Shown: one piece after another, positions 49,369 through 59,755 of the stretch
Numbering within the stretch: the first letter of the stretch is position 1
Layout of the letters: each line of letters starts with the position of its first letter
Assembly: GCF_003610295.1 (NCBI RefSeq)
Contig: NZ_RAPV01000001.1
Location: 1,984,001 to 2,048,000 of the forward strand
From: Paraburkholderia sp. BL23I1N1
Lineage (GTDB): Bacteria > Pseudomonadota > Gammaproteobacteria > Burkholderiales > Burkholderiaceae
Length of the DNA: 64,000 nt
Reading direction: 5' to 3'
The notes under the pieces: model-generated
The model's database searches: none
What the model saw: the letters and a program-made list of their open reading frames with translations, nothing else
What the model was told of the DNA's origin: nothing
Position numbers and translations under genes: made by a program

Positions 49369-50787
49369 GTGTCCCGAACTGCCCCCCAACGCCGCTCGCC
49401 TAAGCGCCAGAAGGCGCCCGCTCCGGTCAAAGCGCGCGTCATCACCGGCAATGAGCCGATCATCGAAATCGTTTCGCTCGATATGGAAGCGCGCGGCGTA
49501 GGCCGCATCGAGAGCGAAGACGGCACGCCCGGCAAGGTGGTTTTTGTCGAAGGCGCGTTGCCCGGCGAGCGTGTCAGCTACTCGACGCATCGCAGCAAGT
49601 CGAAATTCGAGCAGGCCGAGGTTGTCCAGGTGTTCCGCGAAAGCGTGCTTCGCACCAAACCGAAATGCAGCTACTTCGATATCTGCGGCGGCTGTTCGAT
49701 GCAGCATCTCGACATCCGCGCCCAGATCTCGGTCAAGCAGCGTGTGCTCGAAGACGATTTCCAGCATCTGGCGAAGCTGCGCCCGGAGACGATATTCCGG
49801 CCGATTCACGGACCGGCGTGGGGCTACCGCTATCGCGCGCGTCTGGCTGTGCGCTATCTGCCGGAAAAGGGTGGCATGCGGATCGGCTTCTACGAGAAGA
49901 AGAGCAGCCAAATCGCCGATATGAAGACCTGCGAGGTGCTGCCGCCGCACATTTCGGCGATGCTGATGCCGCTGCGCTTCATGATCCGCAAGCTGTCGAT
50001 TTACGATCGTATGCCGCAGATCGAACTCGCGGTCGGCTCGTCGGTCACCGCGCTGGTGCTGCGCAATCTCGCGCCGCTCACCGCCGCCGACGAACAGGTG
50101 CTGCGCGATTTCGCCGACGAACACAAGATCCAATGGTGGTTGCAGCCGGGCGGTCCTGAGACGGTTTCGCCGTTCTATCCGCTCGACGTGCAACTCGACT
50201 ACACGCTGCCGGAATTCAACATCCGGATGCCGTTCAAGCCGACCGATTTCACCCAGGTGAATCACGCAATCAATCGCGTGCTGGTGAGCCGCGCGCTGCG
50301 TTTGCTGGCGCCGGCCAGCACCGACCGCGTGCTCGATCTGTTTTGCGGGATCGGCAATTTCACGCTGCCGCTCGCCCGGATTTCGAAGGAAGTGGTGGGG
50401 ATCGAGGGTAGTGACGTGCTGACTTCGCGCGCGCTGGCCAATGCCGAGGTGAACGGTGTGGCGGGCCACACGTCGTTTGCCTGCCGCAACCTGTTCGAAG
50501 TCACCGCCGACGACATGCGCGCGCTCGGCCATTTCGACAAATTCCTCGTCGACCCGCCGCGCGAAGGCGCGCTGGCGGTCGCCAAGGCGCTTTCGGAGAT
50601 CGCACAGAGCGGCAATGGGCCGCTACCCAGGCGTATTGTCTACGTGTCGTGCAATCCGGCGACGCTCGCACGCGATTCGGGCGTGCTAGTGCATGAAGCC
50701 GGCTACCGGCTGGTGGGGGCGGGCGTGGTGAACATGTTCCCGCACACTTCGCACGTGGAGTCGATTGCGTTGTTCGAGCGGGACTAA
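49369..50787 (+). CDS. rlmD: 23S rRNA (uracil(1939)-C(5))-methyltransferase
   Basis: A 472-residue RlmD/RumA. An N-terminal TRAM domain (PIIEIVSLDMEARGVGRI, GERVSYS), a [4Fe-4S] motif (KCSYFDICGGCSMQHL plus a later Cys) and a SAM-dependent methyltransferase domain (DLFCGIGNFTLPLA, VDPPREG, catalytic Cys in YVSCNPATLARD). It uses GTG 49369, preceded by AGGA, and has a basic N-terminus rich in Arg/Lys/Pro. It ends at a strong bidirectional terminator shared with bamD. Confidence 0.94.
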   Translation: MSRTAPQRRSPKRQKAPAPVKARVITGNEPIIEIVSLDMEARGVGRIESEDGTPGKVVFVEGALPGERVSYSTHRSKSKFEQAEVVQVFRESVLRTKPKCSYFDICGGCSMQHLDIRAQISVKQRVLEDDFQHLAKLRPETIFRPIHGPAWGYRYRARLAVRYLPEKGGMRIGFYEKKSSQIADMKTCEVLPPHISAMLMPLRFMIRKLSIYDRMPQIELAVGSSVTALVLRNLAPLTAADEQVLRDFADEHKIQWWLQPGGPETVSPFYPLDVQLDYTLPEFNIRMPFKPTDFTQVNHAINRVLVSRALRLLAPASTDRVLDLFCGIGNFTLPLARISKEVVGIEGSDVLTSRALANAEVNGVAGHTSFACRNLFEVTADDMRALGHFDKFLVDPPREGALAVAKALSEIAQSGNGPLPRRIVYVSCNPATLARDSGVLVHEAGYRLVGAGVVNMFPHTSHVESIALFERD

Positions 50788-50833
50788 GGGCGCCTGATGC
50801 GAGCCTGTGGTGCATGGGCTGACGGCGCTCCAC

Positions 50834-50873
50834 AAACAGAAACGCCACGACCGAAGTCGTGGCGTTTCTGTTT
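50834..50873. terminator. bidirectional terminator between rlmD and bamD
   Basis: AAACAGAAACGCCACGAC, a CGAA loop and the exact 18-base complement ending CTGTTT. Perfect symmetry serves both convergent genes. Confidence 0.9.
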
Positions 50874-50904
50874 GAAGCTTCAGGTTAAAGCGTCTGGTCG
50901 AGGC

Positions 50905-51765
50905 TTAGAACTGCCACCAGGACTTTTCCTTACCCGGCCTTGCATGGCCGGTGATGTACGGGCTGTCGGGAAAGGTGCCTGCCAGAATGCGCTTCGTGTC
51001 GTCGGCCAGTTGCGGCTGATTCAGCTTCTCGTACGACAGCATCATGATGTGCAGTGCGTCTTCGATAGCCGGCGCGTTCTTGTATTCCTTCAACGCCAGT
51101 TGCGCGCGGTTGATCGCGGCGACGTAGGCGCCACGGCGATAGTAGTAATCCGCCGCGTGGACTTCGTGCGACGCCAGCGCATTCACGATATAGCGCATGC
51201 GTTGCGCGGCGTCCGGCGCATACTTGCTGTTCGGGTACCTGTCGACCACGACTTTGAACGCGTCATACGACTCGCGCAGCGACTTCGGATCGCGCTCGCT
51301 CATGTCCTGGCCGGAGAATCGGCCGAACAGACCGAGGTCGTCGTTGAAGTGGATCATGCCCTTCAGGTAGTACGCGTAGGCGATGTCCGGGTGATCCGGA
51401 TGCAGCTGGATGAAGCGGTCGATCGCCTGGTCGGCGGCGGCGTTTTCGTTATCTTTCCAGTTGCAATACGCGACGTTGATCTGCGCCTGCTGGGCAAAGT
51501 GACCGAACGGGTCGCGGCCTTCGAGCATCTCGAAATACTTGGCGCACTTGCCGAAATCACCACCGGACAGAGCGTCGTTCGCCTCCGTATATAATTTGTT
51601 GTTGTTCCACGTAGCCGTCTCGTCGGTCTTTTCCGGCAGGCCGTGACAAGCCGCAACAACGGCGACGGCTGCGGCACATGCAATGTATCCGGCCACTTTC
51701 CGGGCCGCCTTCTTGATGGCCGCCAAATTGATCGCCGCTTTAGTGATGGTGTTCAAGGCTCGCAT
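50905..51765 (-). CDS. bamD: outer membrane protein assembly factor BamD
   Basis: A 286-residue lipoprotein with an unusually long n-region before lipobox VVAAC (Cys about 40) and TPR-like repeats ([69 protein letters not shown]). It is part of the Bam complex that folds outer-membrane beta-barrels. ATG 51765 is chosen as the most likely start; the frame is open further but upstream sequence is not lipoprotein-like. It is divergent from rluD with about 38 bases between starts. Confidence 0.93.
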   Translation of the reverse strand: MRALNTITKAAINLAAIKKAARKVAGYIACAAAVAVVAACHGLPEKTDETATWNNNKLYTEANDALSGGDFGKCAKYFEMLEGRDPFGHFAQQAQINVAYCNWKDNENAAADQAIDRFIQLHPDHPDIAYAYYLKGMIHFNDDLGLFGRFSGQDMSERDPKSLRESYDAFKVVVDRYPNSKYAPDAAQRMRYIVNALASHEVHAADYYYRRGAYVAAINRAQLALKEYKNAPAIEDALHIMMLSYEKLNQPQLADDTKRILAGTFPDSPYITGHARPGKEKSWWQF

Positions 51766-51803
51766 TTTCCAGTCTAGCTTTACGTCCAGGTGACCCAGAC
51801 TCA

Positions 51804-53090
51804 ATGACCCGCTCAAATACTCCAGGTGCCGCACACGGCGCCGGGAATAGCAACAAAGATTATAGCGTAAGCGCTGACCCCTCCGACGCGTTGAGCGTCG
51901 ATTCACTCGACGACGATCTCGGCAGCGACGCGCTTGCTCTCTCCGGCCCGCAAAGCACGGTGCCGACGGTGGCGAGCCGGGTGGCGGACGAGACGCCGCG
52001 CCACGTCGTCGTGCCCGACGAAATGGCCGGCGAACGCCTCGACAAGGTGCTCGCCCGTGTCTTTCCGGAGTTTTCACGTAACCGGCTGCAAAGCTGGATC
52101 GAGTCGGAGCGCGTGCGCATCGACGGCAAGCCGGCAAAAATCCGTCAGCCGGTGCCGCTTGGCGCGACGATCGAGCTCGTGCCCGATCTGCTGCCGGAAC
52201 AACTCGCGTTCACGCCCGAGCCGGTGCCGCTTGAGATCGTCTACGAGGACGACACGCTGGTGGTCATCAACAAGCCGGCCGGCATGGTCGTGCATCCGGC
52301 GGCCGGCAACTGGAGCGGCACGGTCCTGAACGGCCTGCTTTACCGCTATGGCGACGCCGCCGCGGGCCTGCCGCGTGCCGGTATCGTCCATCGGCTCGAC
52401 AAGGAAACGTCCGGTCTGATGGTGGTGGCGCGCACGCTCGAGGCGCAGACCGATCTGGTGCGCCAGCTCCAGGCGCGCACGGTGAAGCGCCGTTATCTCG
52501 CGCTGGTGTGGGGCAACATGCCTGAAGAAGGCACGATCGACGCGCCGATCGGCCGCGATCCGCGCGAACGCACCCGCATGGCGGTAGTGACGAGCGCGTC
52601 GGGCAAGGCGGCGCGCACGCATTTTCGTCGCGTGGACACGGCGATCTGGCAGCGTCAGCCGGTCACCGCGATTCATTGCGATCTGGAGACTGGCCGCACC
52701 CATCAGATTCGCGTGCATTGCGCGCATATCGGCCATCCGCTGCTCGGCGATCCGATCTATGGGCGCGCGCGCGGCAAGCGCTCGGTGACGCCGTTGCCGG
52801 ACGGTTTCGCGCGTCAGGCGCTGCATGCATGGCGCCTCGGCCTGATCCATCCGCAAACCGGCCGCACCATGCAGTGGCGCGCCAATGCACCGGAAGACAT
52901 GCAGGTGCTCTCGGCGGCGCTCGGTCTCGGGCGTGACGATGCGGGCGAGTTCGACGAGACGTACTATGAGGAAGACGACTACGACGCCTCCGCGGACGAC
53001 TACGCTGACGAAGACGAAACACACGGCGGCGGCGATCACGACGATCAGGACGAAGGCGACGACGAACACGACGAGGACGGTCACGCATGA
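51804..53090 (+). CDS. rluD: 23S rRNA pseudouridine synthase RluD, with acidic tail
   Basis: A 428-residue pseudouridine synthase. S4 domain ([32 protein letters not shown]) followed by the catalytic domain with Asp about 199 in [15 protein letters not shown]. It modifies uridines 1911, 1915 and 1917 of 23S rRNA in E. coli. An Asp/Glu/His-rich tail of about 50 residues (from [11 protein letters not shown] onward) is not in E. coli RluD. The N-terminal ~65 residues are also an extension. It overlaps pgeF by 4 bases. Confidence 0.92.
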   Translation: MTRSNTPGAAHGAGNSNKDYSVSADPSDALSVDSLDDDLGSDALALSGPQSTVPTVASRVADETPRHVVVPDEMAGERLDKVLARVFPEFSRNRLQSWIESERVRIDGKPAKIRQPVPLGATIELVPDLLPEQLAFTPEPVPLEIVYEDDTLVVINKPAGMVVHPAAGNWSGTVLNGLLYRYGDAAAGLPRAGIVHRLDKETSGLMVVARTLEAQTDLVRQLQARTVKRRYLALVWGNMPEEGTIDAPIGRDPRERTRMAVVTSASGKAARTHFRRVDTAIWQRQPVTAIHCDLETGRTHQIRVHCAHIGHPLLGDPIYGRARGKRSVTPLPDGFARQALHAWRLGLIHPQTGRTMQWRANAPEDMQVLSAALGLGRDDAGEFDETYYEEDDYDASADDYADEDETHGGGDHDDQDEGDDEHDEDGHA

Positions 53091-53944
53091 GCTTGCCCGA
53101 GCTGAGCTTTGCCGATGTTGTGCAACCGGCATGGAACGTGTCACCGCGGGTGCGCGCGCTCGTCACCACGCGCAACGGCGGCGTGAGCGAGCCGCCGTTC
53201 GGCCGCTGGCAGGACGGCATGGACCAGCCCGGCGGTCTGAATCTGGGGATGAAAGCCGGTGACGATCCTGTCGCGGTCGCAACCAATCGTGCCCGGCTAT
53301 TAAGTCTGGCAGGTGTAGGCGAGACCGCCTGGCTCGAGCAGATTCACGGCGCCGGCATAGTGCGTGCTGAAGATGCGCTCGCGCAGTCTCGCGCAAGCGG
53401 TACGCCGACACGAGCGGACGCCAGCGTTACCGATCGGCCCGGCACCGTGTGTGTCGTGATGGTCGCCGACTGCATGCCGGTGCTGTTGTGCGACGAAGCG
53501 GGACGCGCGGTCGGTGCGGCCCATGCCGGCTGGCGTGGCCTCGCAGCCGGCATTGTCGAACAGACCGCGCAGTGCGTTGCCGATCTCGCTGGCGTCGCGG
53601 CCTCGTCGTTGCACGCCTATCTCGGCCCGGCGATCGGACCGGACGCTTTCGAGGTAGGGGCAGACGTGCGTGACGCCTTCATGAATGGCGTGGACGGCGC
53701 ACAACGCGAGGCCACCGCAAACGCATTCGTTACGCATCCGCACAACCCCGGCAAATATCTCGCCGATCTCGCTGCGCTGGCGCGCTTGCGCTTGCAGCGG
53801 CTCGGCGTGACGCGCATTGTCGGCGGCGATCTGTGTACGGTCACGCAACGTGAGCGTTTCTATTCCTATCGCCGCGATCGCGAGACCGGCCGCATGGCCG
53901 CGCTGATCTGGCTGGACGATCAGGCGCAGACGATCGCGGATTAA
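53087..53944 (+). CDS. pgeF: peptidoglycan editing factor PgeF (YfiH, laccase-fold)
   Basis: A 285-residue multicopper-oxidase-like fold protein: [22 protein letters not shown] (His ligand), [31 protein letters not shown] and [12 protein letters not shown]. In E. coli it removes wrong amino acids from UDP-MurNAc. The rluD-pgeF pair is conserved. It overlaps rluD (ATGA, 53087-53090). Confidence 0.91.
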   Translation: MSLPELSFADVVQPAWNVSPRVRALVTTRNGGVSEPPFGRWQDGMDQPGGLNLGMKAGDDPVAVATNRARLLSLAGVGETAWLEQIHGAGIVRAEDALAQSRASGTPTRADASVTDRPGTVCVVMVADCMPVLLCDEAGRAVGAAHAGWRGLAAGIVEQTAQCVADLAGVAASSLHAYLGPAIGPDAFEVGADVRDAFMNGVDGAQREATANAFVTHPHNPGKYLADLAALARLRLQRLGVTRIVGGDLCTVTQRERFYSYRRDRETGRMAALIWLDDQAQTIAD

Positions 53945-54390
53945 GCGAGCCGGGATGGCGCCCACCACGGTGGGCGTGACGTCGCCCTGGAGCACGCGCA
54001 TGAGGGTTTGTTCGGAGGCGTGGCACGCTTTTTTGCTGCGCTGCCGGAATTCGTCACACGTGTGTAGATCTGCGGCAAAAGTGTCCGCATGCGAACACAT
54101 AAAACGCCATAAACTCGTGCAACACGGGAGCTTTTTCCTCCTGTGTCTACACCATTGAACCCTTGTCTCAAAAGCGCGATCTGCTACACAGGGAAAACGA
54201 TAATTAAAAAACTATCGCACTGCGGCAAAATCGGGAACAAGCATTGACATGCCTTGCGATGGGGAGCAAGAATGTTCCTCACAGTTCCTCGTACATGGGA
54301 CAGGGCGTGACAGGGTCGCGAGCAATCGCCCACGTGCGCATGAACCTGCCTCTCAACCCGTCCGCAAGGACTTACCGGTCAAAAGCAGGT
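53945..54390. other. 446-base control region upstream of phaC
   Basis: Contains a 9-bp hairpin at 54122-54146 (ACACGGGAG/CTCCTGTGT). TGCGGCAAAA occurs twice, at 54071-54080 and 54221-54230, exactly 150 bases apart. A promoter TTGACA at 54244-54249 is followed by an 18-base spacer and AAGAAT (54268-54273), like the Ralstonia eutropha phaC promoter layout. The TGC-rich repeats are candidate PhaR sites. An open frame from 54244 leads into phaC but is not conserved-looking. Confidence 0.55.
54244..54273 (+). promoter_or_regulatory. promoter of the phaCAB-phaR locus
   Basis: TTGACA, 18 bases, AAGAAT. It resembles the known R. eutropha phaC promoter (TTGACA-N18-AACAAT, from memory). Inside the spacer CTTGC and GCAAG form a short dyad. 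Confidence 0.65.
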
Positions 54391-56325
54391 ATGGCAGCAT
54401 CACATTCCTCAGCTTCCCCCAGCACGGACTCCTCAACGGAGCACACGCAGCAGGCCGGTACGAGCGGTGCAACACCGGCCGCAGGCATGCAGCAGTTATT
54501 CGACGCCTGGATGAGCGCATGGCGTTCGCTCGGCACGCCGCCTGGCGGCAATGGCACGCATTTCCCGATTCCGCAAATGCCTCAGATGCCGCCCATGGGT
54601 ATCCCCGCAATGCCGCAAATGGGCTTGCCGCAGATGCCGTCGTTCCCCGGCATGCCTGACTTCAGCAAACTGGCTGCGGGATCCCTGCCGTCATTGCCTT
54701 CATTCGCCGGACTCAATATTCCGGGCGCCGCGATTCCCTCGGAGCGTCTGCAAAAGCTGCAAGCCGATTATTCGCGCGAGGCGATGGAGTTGATCCAGCA
54801 GGCGGCCACCTCCACGGCGAAAGCCCCCGAACTCAAAGATCGCCGCTTCAGTTCGGACGCGTGGAGCGCGACGCCGGCCTACGCATTTACCGCTGCGTGG
54901 TATCTGTTGAACGCACGCTATCTGCAGGAAATGGTCGACGCGCTCGAAACGGAACCGAAGATGCGCGAGCGCATCCGTTTCGCTGTTCAGCAATGGACCG
55001 CGGCGGCATCGCCCAGCAACTTTTTCGCATTGAATCCGGAAGCGCAAAAGACCTTGCTGGATAGCCAGGGTGAGAGCTTGCGGCAGGGCGTGATGAATCT
55101 GCTGGGCGACTTGCAGCGCGGCAAGATTTCCCAGACGGACGAATCACGTTTCGTGGTCGGCGAAAATCTCGCGACCACCGAAGGCTCGGTGGTGTTCGAG
55201 AACGACCTGATTCAGTTGATCCAGTACAAGCCGCGCACGGCTACCGTGCGTGAGCGGCCGCTGCTGATCGTGCCGCCTTGCATCAACAAGTTCTACATTC
55301 TTGATCTGCAACCGGAGAACTCGCTGGTCGCGCACGGGCTCGATTCGGGTCATCAGGTGTTCCTGATTTCGTGGCGCAGCGCGGATGCATCGGTCGCGGG
55401 CAAGACGTGGGACGACTACATCGGCGAGGGCGTCCTCAAAGCGATCGAGACGGTCAGCAAGATCAGCGGCCGCGAGCAGATCAACACACTGGGTTTCTGC
55501 GTGGGCGGCACGATGCTGGCCACGGCGCTGGCGGTGGCGGCAGCGCGCGGCCAGCATCCGGCCGCGTCGATGACCTTGCTCACGGCAATGCTCGATTTCT
55601 CGGACACGGGCGTGCTCGACGTGTTCGTCGACGAGGCGCATGTGCAGATGCGCGAGCAGACCATTGGCGGCAAGAACGGCAGCGCGCCGGGATTGATGCG
55701 CGGCATCGAATTCGCCAACACCTTTTCGTTCCTGCGGCCGAACGATCTGGTGTGGAACTACGTTGTAGACAATTATCTCAAGGGTCGCACACCGGTGCCG
55801 TTCGATCTGCTGTACTGGAACAGCGATTCGACCAGCTTGCCGGGCCCGATGTACGTCTGGTATCTGCGCAACACGTATCTTGAGAATCGTCTGCGCGAGC
55901 CGGGTGCATTGACCACCTGCGGCGAGCCGGTCGACCTCTCGAAGATCGACGTGCCCACTTTCATCTACGGTTCGCGCGAGGACCATATCGTGCCTTGGCA
56001 AACCGCCTATGCGTCGGCGCCGCTGCTTACCGGGCCGCTGAAGTTCGTGCTCGGCGCGTCGGGTCATATCGCGGGGGTGATCAATCCCCCGGCGAAGAAA
56101 AAACGCAGTTACTGGACACTGGAAGGCGACGTCAAGGCGTTGCCGGAAAGCACGGACGAATGGCTCGATCAGGCAACCGAAGTGCCTGGCAGCTGGTGGC
56201 CCGAATGGACCACGTGGCTCGATCAGTTCGGCGGCAAGAAAGTGAAGCCGCGCGCCTGCGCCGGTTCCGCCGAATTCCCGGTGATCGAGCCGGCGCCCGG
56301 GCGTTATGTGCGGCAACGGGAGTAG
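54391..56325 (+). CDS. phaC: class I poly(3-hydroxyalkanoate) synthase
   Basis: A 644-residue PHA synthase. The N-terminal part has a Met/Pro/Gln repeat (PQMPQMPPMG, AMPQMGLPQMP, about 60-90). The alpha/beta-hydrolase core has the lipase-like box GFCVGG with nucleophile Cys about 370, and GASGHIAGVINPP holds the catalytic His. It polymerises (R)-3-hydroxyacyl-CoA into granules. The start is placed at ATG 54391 because upstream residues look like leader rather than protein; ATG 54340 or 54244 are in frame and cannot be ruled out. It is the first gene of phaC-phaA-phaB-phaR. Confidence 0.92.
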   Translation: MAASHSSASPSTDSSTEHTQQAGTSGATPAAGMQQLFDAWMSAWRSLGTPPGGNGTHFPIPQMPQMPPMGIPAMPQMGLPQMPSFPGMPDFSKLAAGSLPSLPSFAGLNIPGAAIPSERLQKLQADYSREAMELIQQAATSTAKAPELKDRRFSSDAWSATPAYAFTAAWYLLNARYLQEMVDALETEPKMRERIRFAVQQWTAAASPSNFFALNPEAQKTLLDSQGESLRQGVMNLLGDLQRGKISQTDESRFVVGENLATTEGSVVFENDLIQLIQYKPRTATVRERPLLIVPPCINKFYILDLQPENSLVAHGLDSGHQVFLISWRSADASVAGKTWDDYIGEGVLKAIETVSKISGREQINTLGFCVGGTMLATALAVAAARGQHPAASMTLLTAMLDFSDTGVLDVFVDEAHVQMREQTIGGKNGSAPGLMRGIEFANTFSFLRPNDLVWNYVVDNYLKGRTPVPFDLLYWNSDSTSLPGPMYVWYLRNTYLENRLREPGALTTCGEPVDLSKIDVPTFIYGSREDHIVPWQTAYASAPLLTGPLKFVLGASGHIAGVINPPAKKKRSYWTLEGDVKALPESTDEWLDQATEVPGSWWPEWTTWLDQFGGKKVKPRACAGSAEFPVIEPAPGRYVRQRE

Positions 56326-56460
56326 GCTTTAGCGTGCTTCAAGGCGCGGTGTGTTTGGCGGGTATGAATGCGCGTCCGGATCAGCAAGGGCGCATGAGCA
56401 ACAAGATTTTTTAACTTGACGGGCTACGGCGTATTTGGCCGATGTCCGGAGGACATGGAA

Positions 56461-57642
56461 ATGACTGATGTTGTGATCGTATCGGCCGCCCGTACGGCAG
56501 TAGGCAAATTCGGTGGGTCGCTGGCGAAGATCGCCGCGCCCGAACTCGGCGCCACAGTGATTCGCGCCGTGCTCGAACGGTCTGGTCTGAAGCCTGAGCA
56601 GGTCAGCGAAGTCATCCTGGGGCAGGTGCTGACGGCAGGCTCGGGTCAGAACCCGGCGCGTCAGTCGCTGATCAAGGCGGGTCTACCCACGGCCGTGCCC
56701 GGCATGACGATCAACGTGGTGTGCGGCTCGGGTCTGAAGTCCGTGATGCTGGCGGCCAACGCGATCATCGCGGGCGATGCGGACATCGTGATCGCCGGCG
56801 GTCAGGAAAACATGAGCGCCGCGCCGCACGTGCTGCCGGGCTCGCGCGACGGTTTCCGCATGGGCGACGCGAAGCTGATCGACTCGATGATCGTCGACGG
56901 TCTGTGGGACGTCTACAACCAGTACCACATGGGCGTGACGGCGGAAAACGTCGCCAAGGAATACGGCATTACGCGCGAGCAGCAGGATGCGTTCGCGGCG
57001 CTGTCGCAGAACAAGGCGGAAGCCGCGCAGAAGTCGGGTCGTTTCAACGACGAAATCGTGCCGGTGGAAATTCCGCAACGCAAGGGCGAGCCGCTGCGTT
57101 TCGCAACGGACGAGTTCGTGCGTCATGGCGTGACGGCTGAATCGCTGGCGGGTCTGAAGCCGGCTTTCTCGAAGGAAGGCACGGTTACGGCGGCCAACGC
57201 GTCGGGCCTGAACGACGGCGCGGCGGCAGTGCTGGTGATGTCGGCGAAGAAGGCTGAAGCGCTGGGTCTCACGCCGCTCGCGCGCGTCAAGGCTTACGCC
57301 ACCTCGGGTCTGGATCCGAAGGTGATGGGCATGGGCCCGGTGCCGGCCTCGCGCCGTTGTCTCGAACGCGCTGGCTGGACGCCGGCCGATCTGGACCTGA
57401 TGGAAATCAACGAAGCCTTTGCCGCACAGGCGTGCGCCGTGAATCAGCAAATGGGCTGGGACACGTCGAAGATCAACGTGAACGGCGGCGCGATCGCGAT
57501 CGGCCATCCGATCGGTGCGTCCGGAGCCCGGATTCTCGTCACGCTGCTGCACGAAATGCAGAAGCGCGATGCGAAGAAGGGTCTGGCGTCGCTGTGTATC
57601 GGCGGCGGCATGGGCGTAGCGCTGGCGCTCGAGCGCGCTTAA
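56461..57642 (+). CDS. phaA: acetyl-CoA acetyltransferase (beta-ketothiolase)
   Basis: A 393-residue thiolase, the exact length of R. eutropha PhaA. Cys 88 is in [13 protein letters not shown], the His base in [17 protein letters not shown] and the second Cys in SLCIGGGMG. It condenses two acetyl-CoA to acetoacetyl-CoA. GGAGGA precedes; ATG 56461 (9 bases away) is preferred over ATG 56455. It lies 135 bases after phaC. Confidence 0.94.
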   Translation: MTDVVIVSAARTAVGKFGGSLAKIAAPELGATVIRAVLERSGLKPEQVSEVILGQVLTAGSGQNPARQSLIKAGLPTAVPGMTINVVCGSGLKSVMLAANAIIAGDADIVIAGGQENMSAAPHVLPGSRDGFRMGDAKLIDSMIVDGLWDVYNQYHMGVTAENVAKEYGITREQQDAFAALSQNKAEAAQKSGRFNDEIVPVEIPQRKGEPLRFATDEFVRHGVTAESLAGLKPAFSKEGTVTAANASGLNDGAAAVLVMSAKKAEALGLTPLARVKAYATSGLDPKVMGMGPVPASRRCLERAGWTPADLDLMEINEAFAAQACAVNQQMGWDTSKINVNGGAIAIGHPIGASGARILVTLLHEMQKRDAKKGLASLCIGGGMGVALALERA

Positions 57643-57858
57643 CGGGCCTCGGGCCTGGAACCCAGGGCGGCCCGAATGGGCTCGTAGGTAAGATTTAACA
57701 GGCGGTAAGCAGGATTGCCGCGCGGCACCTCGCAGCAGGTGTCGTGCGGTGAGCAATGGCCTCGTCGGCCGGTCGCCCGGCGGCAGTGGAGATGAAGCAT
57801 CAGGCGAGGGAAGAGGCAGCCGGTCGGCGCCTCGAAAACGAAAAACGGAGTGTAGTGT

Positions 57859-58599
57859 ATGACACAGCGAATTGCGTACGTAACGGGCGGGATGGGCGGC
57901 ATCGGCACGAGCATTTGCCAACGGCTGCACAAAGAGGGTTTCAAGGTGGTTGCAGGATGTGGCCCGAACTCGCCGCGCCGCGTGAAGTGGCTCGAAGAGC
58001 AGAAGGCGCTCGGCTATGATTTCATTGCGTCCGAAGGCAACGTCGGCGATTGGGAATCGACCAAGCAGGCGTTCGACAAGGTCAAGGCCGAAGTTGGCGA
58101 GATCGACGTGCTGGTGAACAACGCCGGTATTACGCGCGACGTCGTGTTCCGCAAAATGACGCATGAAGACTGGACGGCGGTGATCGACACCAACCTGACC
58201 AGTCTGTTCAACGTCACCAAGCAGGTGATCGACGGCATGGTCGAACGCGGCTTCGGGCGAGTCATCAACATTTCGTCGGTGAACGGCCAGAAGGGGCAGT
58301 TCGGCCAGACCAACTACTCGACCGCGAAGGCCGGCATTCACGGCTTCACGATGTCGCTGGCGCAGGAAGTGGCCACTAAAGGCGTGACGGTGAACACCGT
58401 GTCGCCGGGCTACATCGGCACGGATATGGTCAAGTCAATCCGCCCGGACGTGCTGGAAAAGATCGTCGCGACGATTCCGGTGCGCCGTCTCGGCCAGCCG
58501 GACGAAATCGGCTCGATCGTGGCATGGCTCGCCTCGGACGAATCGGGTTTCTCCACGGGTGCTGATTTTTCGCTGAATGGCGGTTTGCATATGGGCTGA
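57859..58599 (+). CDS. phaB: acetoacetyl-CoA reductase
   Basis: A 246-residue SDR, the length of R. eutropha PhaB. It has TGGMGGIGT for NADPH, the NNAG motif, and catalytic Ser 140, Tyr 153, Lys 157 (NYSTAKAG). It makes (R)-3-hydroxybutyryl-CoA for PhaC. GGAG lies upstream of ATG 57859. The 216-base gap after phaA contains a GC-rich stem near 57650-57675 but no gene. Confidence 0.95.
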   Translation: MTQRIAYVTGGMGGIGTSICQRLHKEGFKVVAGCGPNSPRRVKWLEEQKALGYDFIASEGNVGDWESTKQAFDKVKAEVGEIDVLVNNAGITRDVVFRKMTHEDWTAVIDTNLTSLFNVTKQVIDGMVERGFGRVINISSVNGQKGQFGQTNYSTAKAGIHGFTMSLAQEVATKGVTVNTVSPGYIGTDMVKSIRPDVLEKIVATIPVRRLGQPDEIGSIVAWLASDESGFSTGADFSLNGGLHMG

Positions 58600-58733
58600 G
58601 TCATCGGCGCGCTGCTCACAAGGCGGCGTGCTTCTGCTCAGATGGTTCCGGCGGCGTCTCGACTGTGCGATTACCCGATTGCGCAGCCGGCATGACGCCG
58701 TTTCCGCGCTCAACTTGCGCTCAAAGGCGTTAC

Positions 58734-59351
58734 ATGACTACTACTACAAAGAAAACAGCCGAACGATTGATCAAGAAGTATCCGAATCGTCGACTCTACG
58801 ATACTGAGACGAGCACCTACATCACGCTGACGGATGTTAAGCAGCTCGTGCTGGATCAGGAGGATTTCAAGGTCATCGATGCGAAGAGCAACGAGGACCT
58901 GACGCGCGCCATCCTGTTGCAGATCATTCTCGAAGAAGAGAGCGGCGGCTTGCCGATGTTCTCGTCGTCGATGTTGTCGCAGATCATCCGTTTCTACGGT
59001 CATGCGATGCAGGGCATGATGGGCACGTATCTGGAGAAGAACATCCAGGCCTTCATCGACATTCAGGCGAAGCTCGCCGATCAGTCGAAGAATCTGTACG
59101 AAGGCAAGGCGATGAACCCCGAAGTCTGGTCCCAGTTCATGAACATGCAGGCGCCGATGATGCAGGGCATGATGACCAGCTATATCGAGCAGTCGAAGAA
59201 CATGTTCGTGCAGATGCAGGAGCAGATGCAGAACCAGGCGAAATCGATGTTCGCCACGTTCCCGTTCACGCCAGGTGGACCGGTGAATGCGGCTGGAGCG
59301 CCGGTCGCGCCGGCTAATCCGCAAAGCAATCCGGAGCCGGAGAAGAAGTAA
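58734..59351 (+). CDS. phaR: PHA synthesis repressor PhaR
   Basis: A 205-residue regulator. The N-terminal PHB_acc DNA/polymer-binding domain begins ERLIKKYPNRRLYDTETSTYITLTDVK. The PHB-binding repeat (MNPEVWSQFMNMQAPMMQGMMTSYIEQSKNMFVQMQ) is Met/Gln-rich, and a Pro/Ala/Asn tail follows. PhaR represses phasin and its own gene until it binds nascent PHA. ATG 58734 is chosen by homology. A GC-rich hairpin (CGCGTCCG/CGGACGCG at 59402-59422) follows without a T run. Confidence 0.93.
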   Translation: MTTTTKKTAERLIKKYPNRRLYDTETSTYITLTDVKQLVLDQEDFKVIDAKSNEDLTRAILLQIILEEESGGLPMFSSSMLSQIIRFYGHAMQGMMGTYLEKNIQAFIDIQAKLADQSKNLYEGKAMNPEVWSQFMNMQAPMMQGMMTSYIEQSKNMFVQMQEQMQNQAKSMFATFPFTPGGPVNAAGAPVAPANPQSNPEPEKK

Positions 59352-59523
59352 GCGCGTAGCGCCGTCGCCGACGTCGACTCGACGACAAGCGCGCTTCTTT
59401 GCGCGTCCGCCTCACGGACGCGACGGCCGGCTGTCCACATTGTGCTAAAGGGCGCCGGGCGCGATCGCGGCGGCCCGCGCGCCACGCGTCATGCGTCATG
59501 CACGAGCGGATGGCCGCGGGCAC

Positions 59524-59716
59524 GGTACAATTGCGGGTTGCGTTCGCTGTGTGGGGTGTGGTTCTCGTGATCCTGTTGCCTCTCAGTCCACGTTGCACCA
59601 TCCCTATTTAGCCTCGTCGTCACCGCTGTATGCCCGCCCCACATATGTCCCAGATCCTTTCCCACGCCGCGCCCACGCCTTCGATTCCGAGGGTCGGATT
59701 TGTCAGCCTTGGCTGA
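59524..59716 (+). repeat. partial duplicate of the rimO upstream region and start
   Basis: Similar to 60799-60996 in order and sequence: GGTACAAT, GGGTTGCG, a CCATCCCTATTT-like block, CGTCACCGCT and the first 23 codons. The 72 bases from the ATG are about 81% identical to the start of rimO, by my count. The resemblance stops at codon 24. Confidence 0.8.
59645..59716 (+). pseudogene. truncated rimO leader (23 codons then stop)
   Basis: ATG 59645 opens a 23-codon frame ending PTPSIPRVGFVSLG then TGA, matching 17 of the first 23 residues of RimO encoded at 60925. At codon 24 rimO has TGT (Cys) where this copy has TGA. Many of the differences are at third codon positions, as if the copy came from a related strain under coding constraint. 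It is either a remnant or a short leader peptide upstream of dus. Confidence 0.8.
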
Positions 59717-59755
59717 CCGCCGGATTCGCAAAAGCAGCTTAGGCGCCGTTCTCGC

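Noticed and set aside
59352..59523. A possible gene between phaR and the rimO-like fragment
   Set aside because: The sequence is GC-rich with a hairpin and no supported start or motif.
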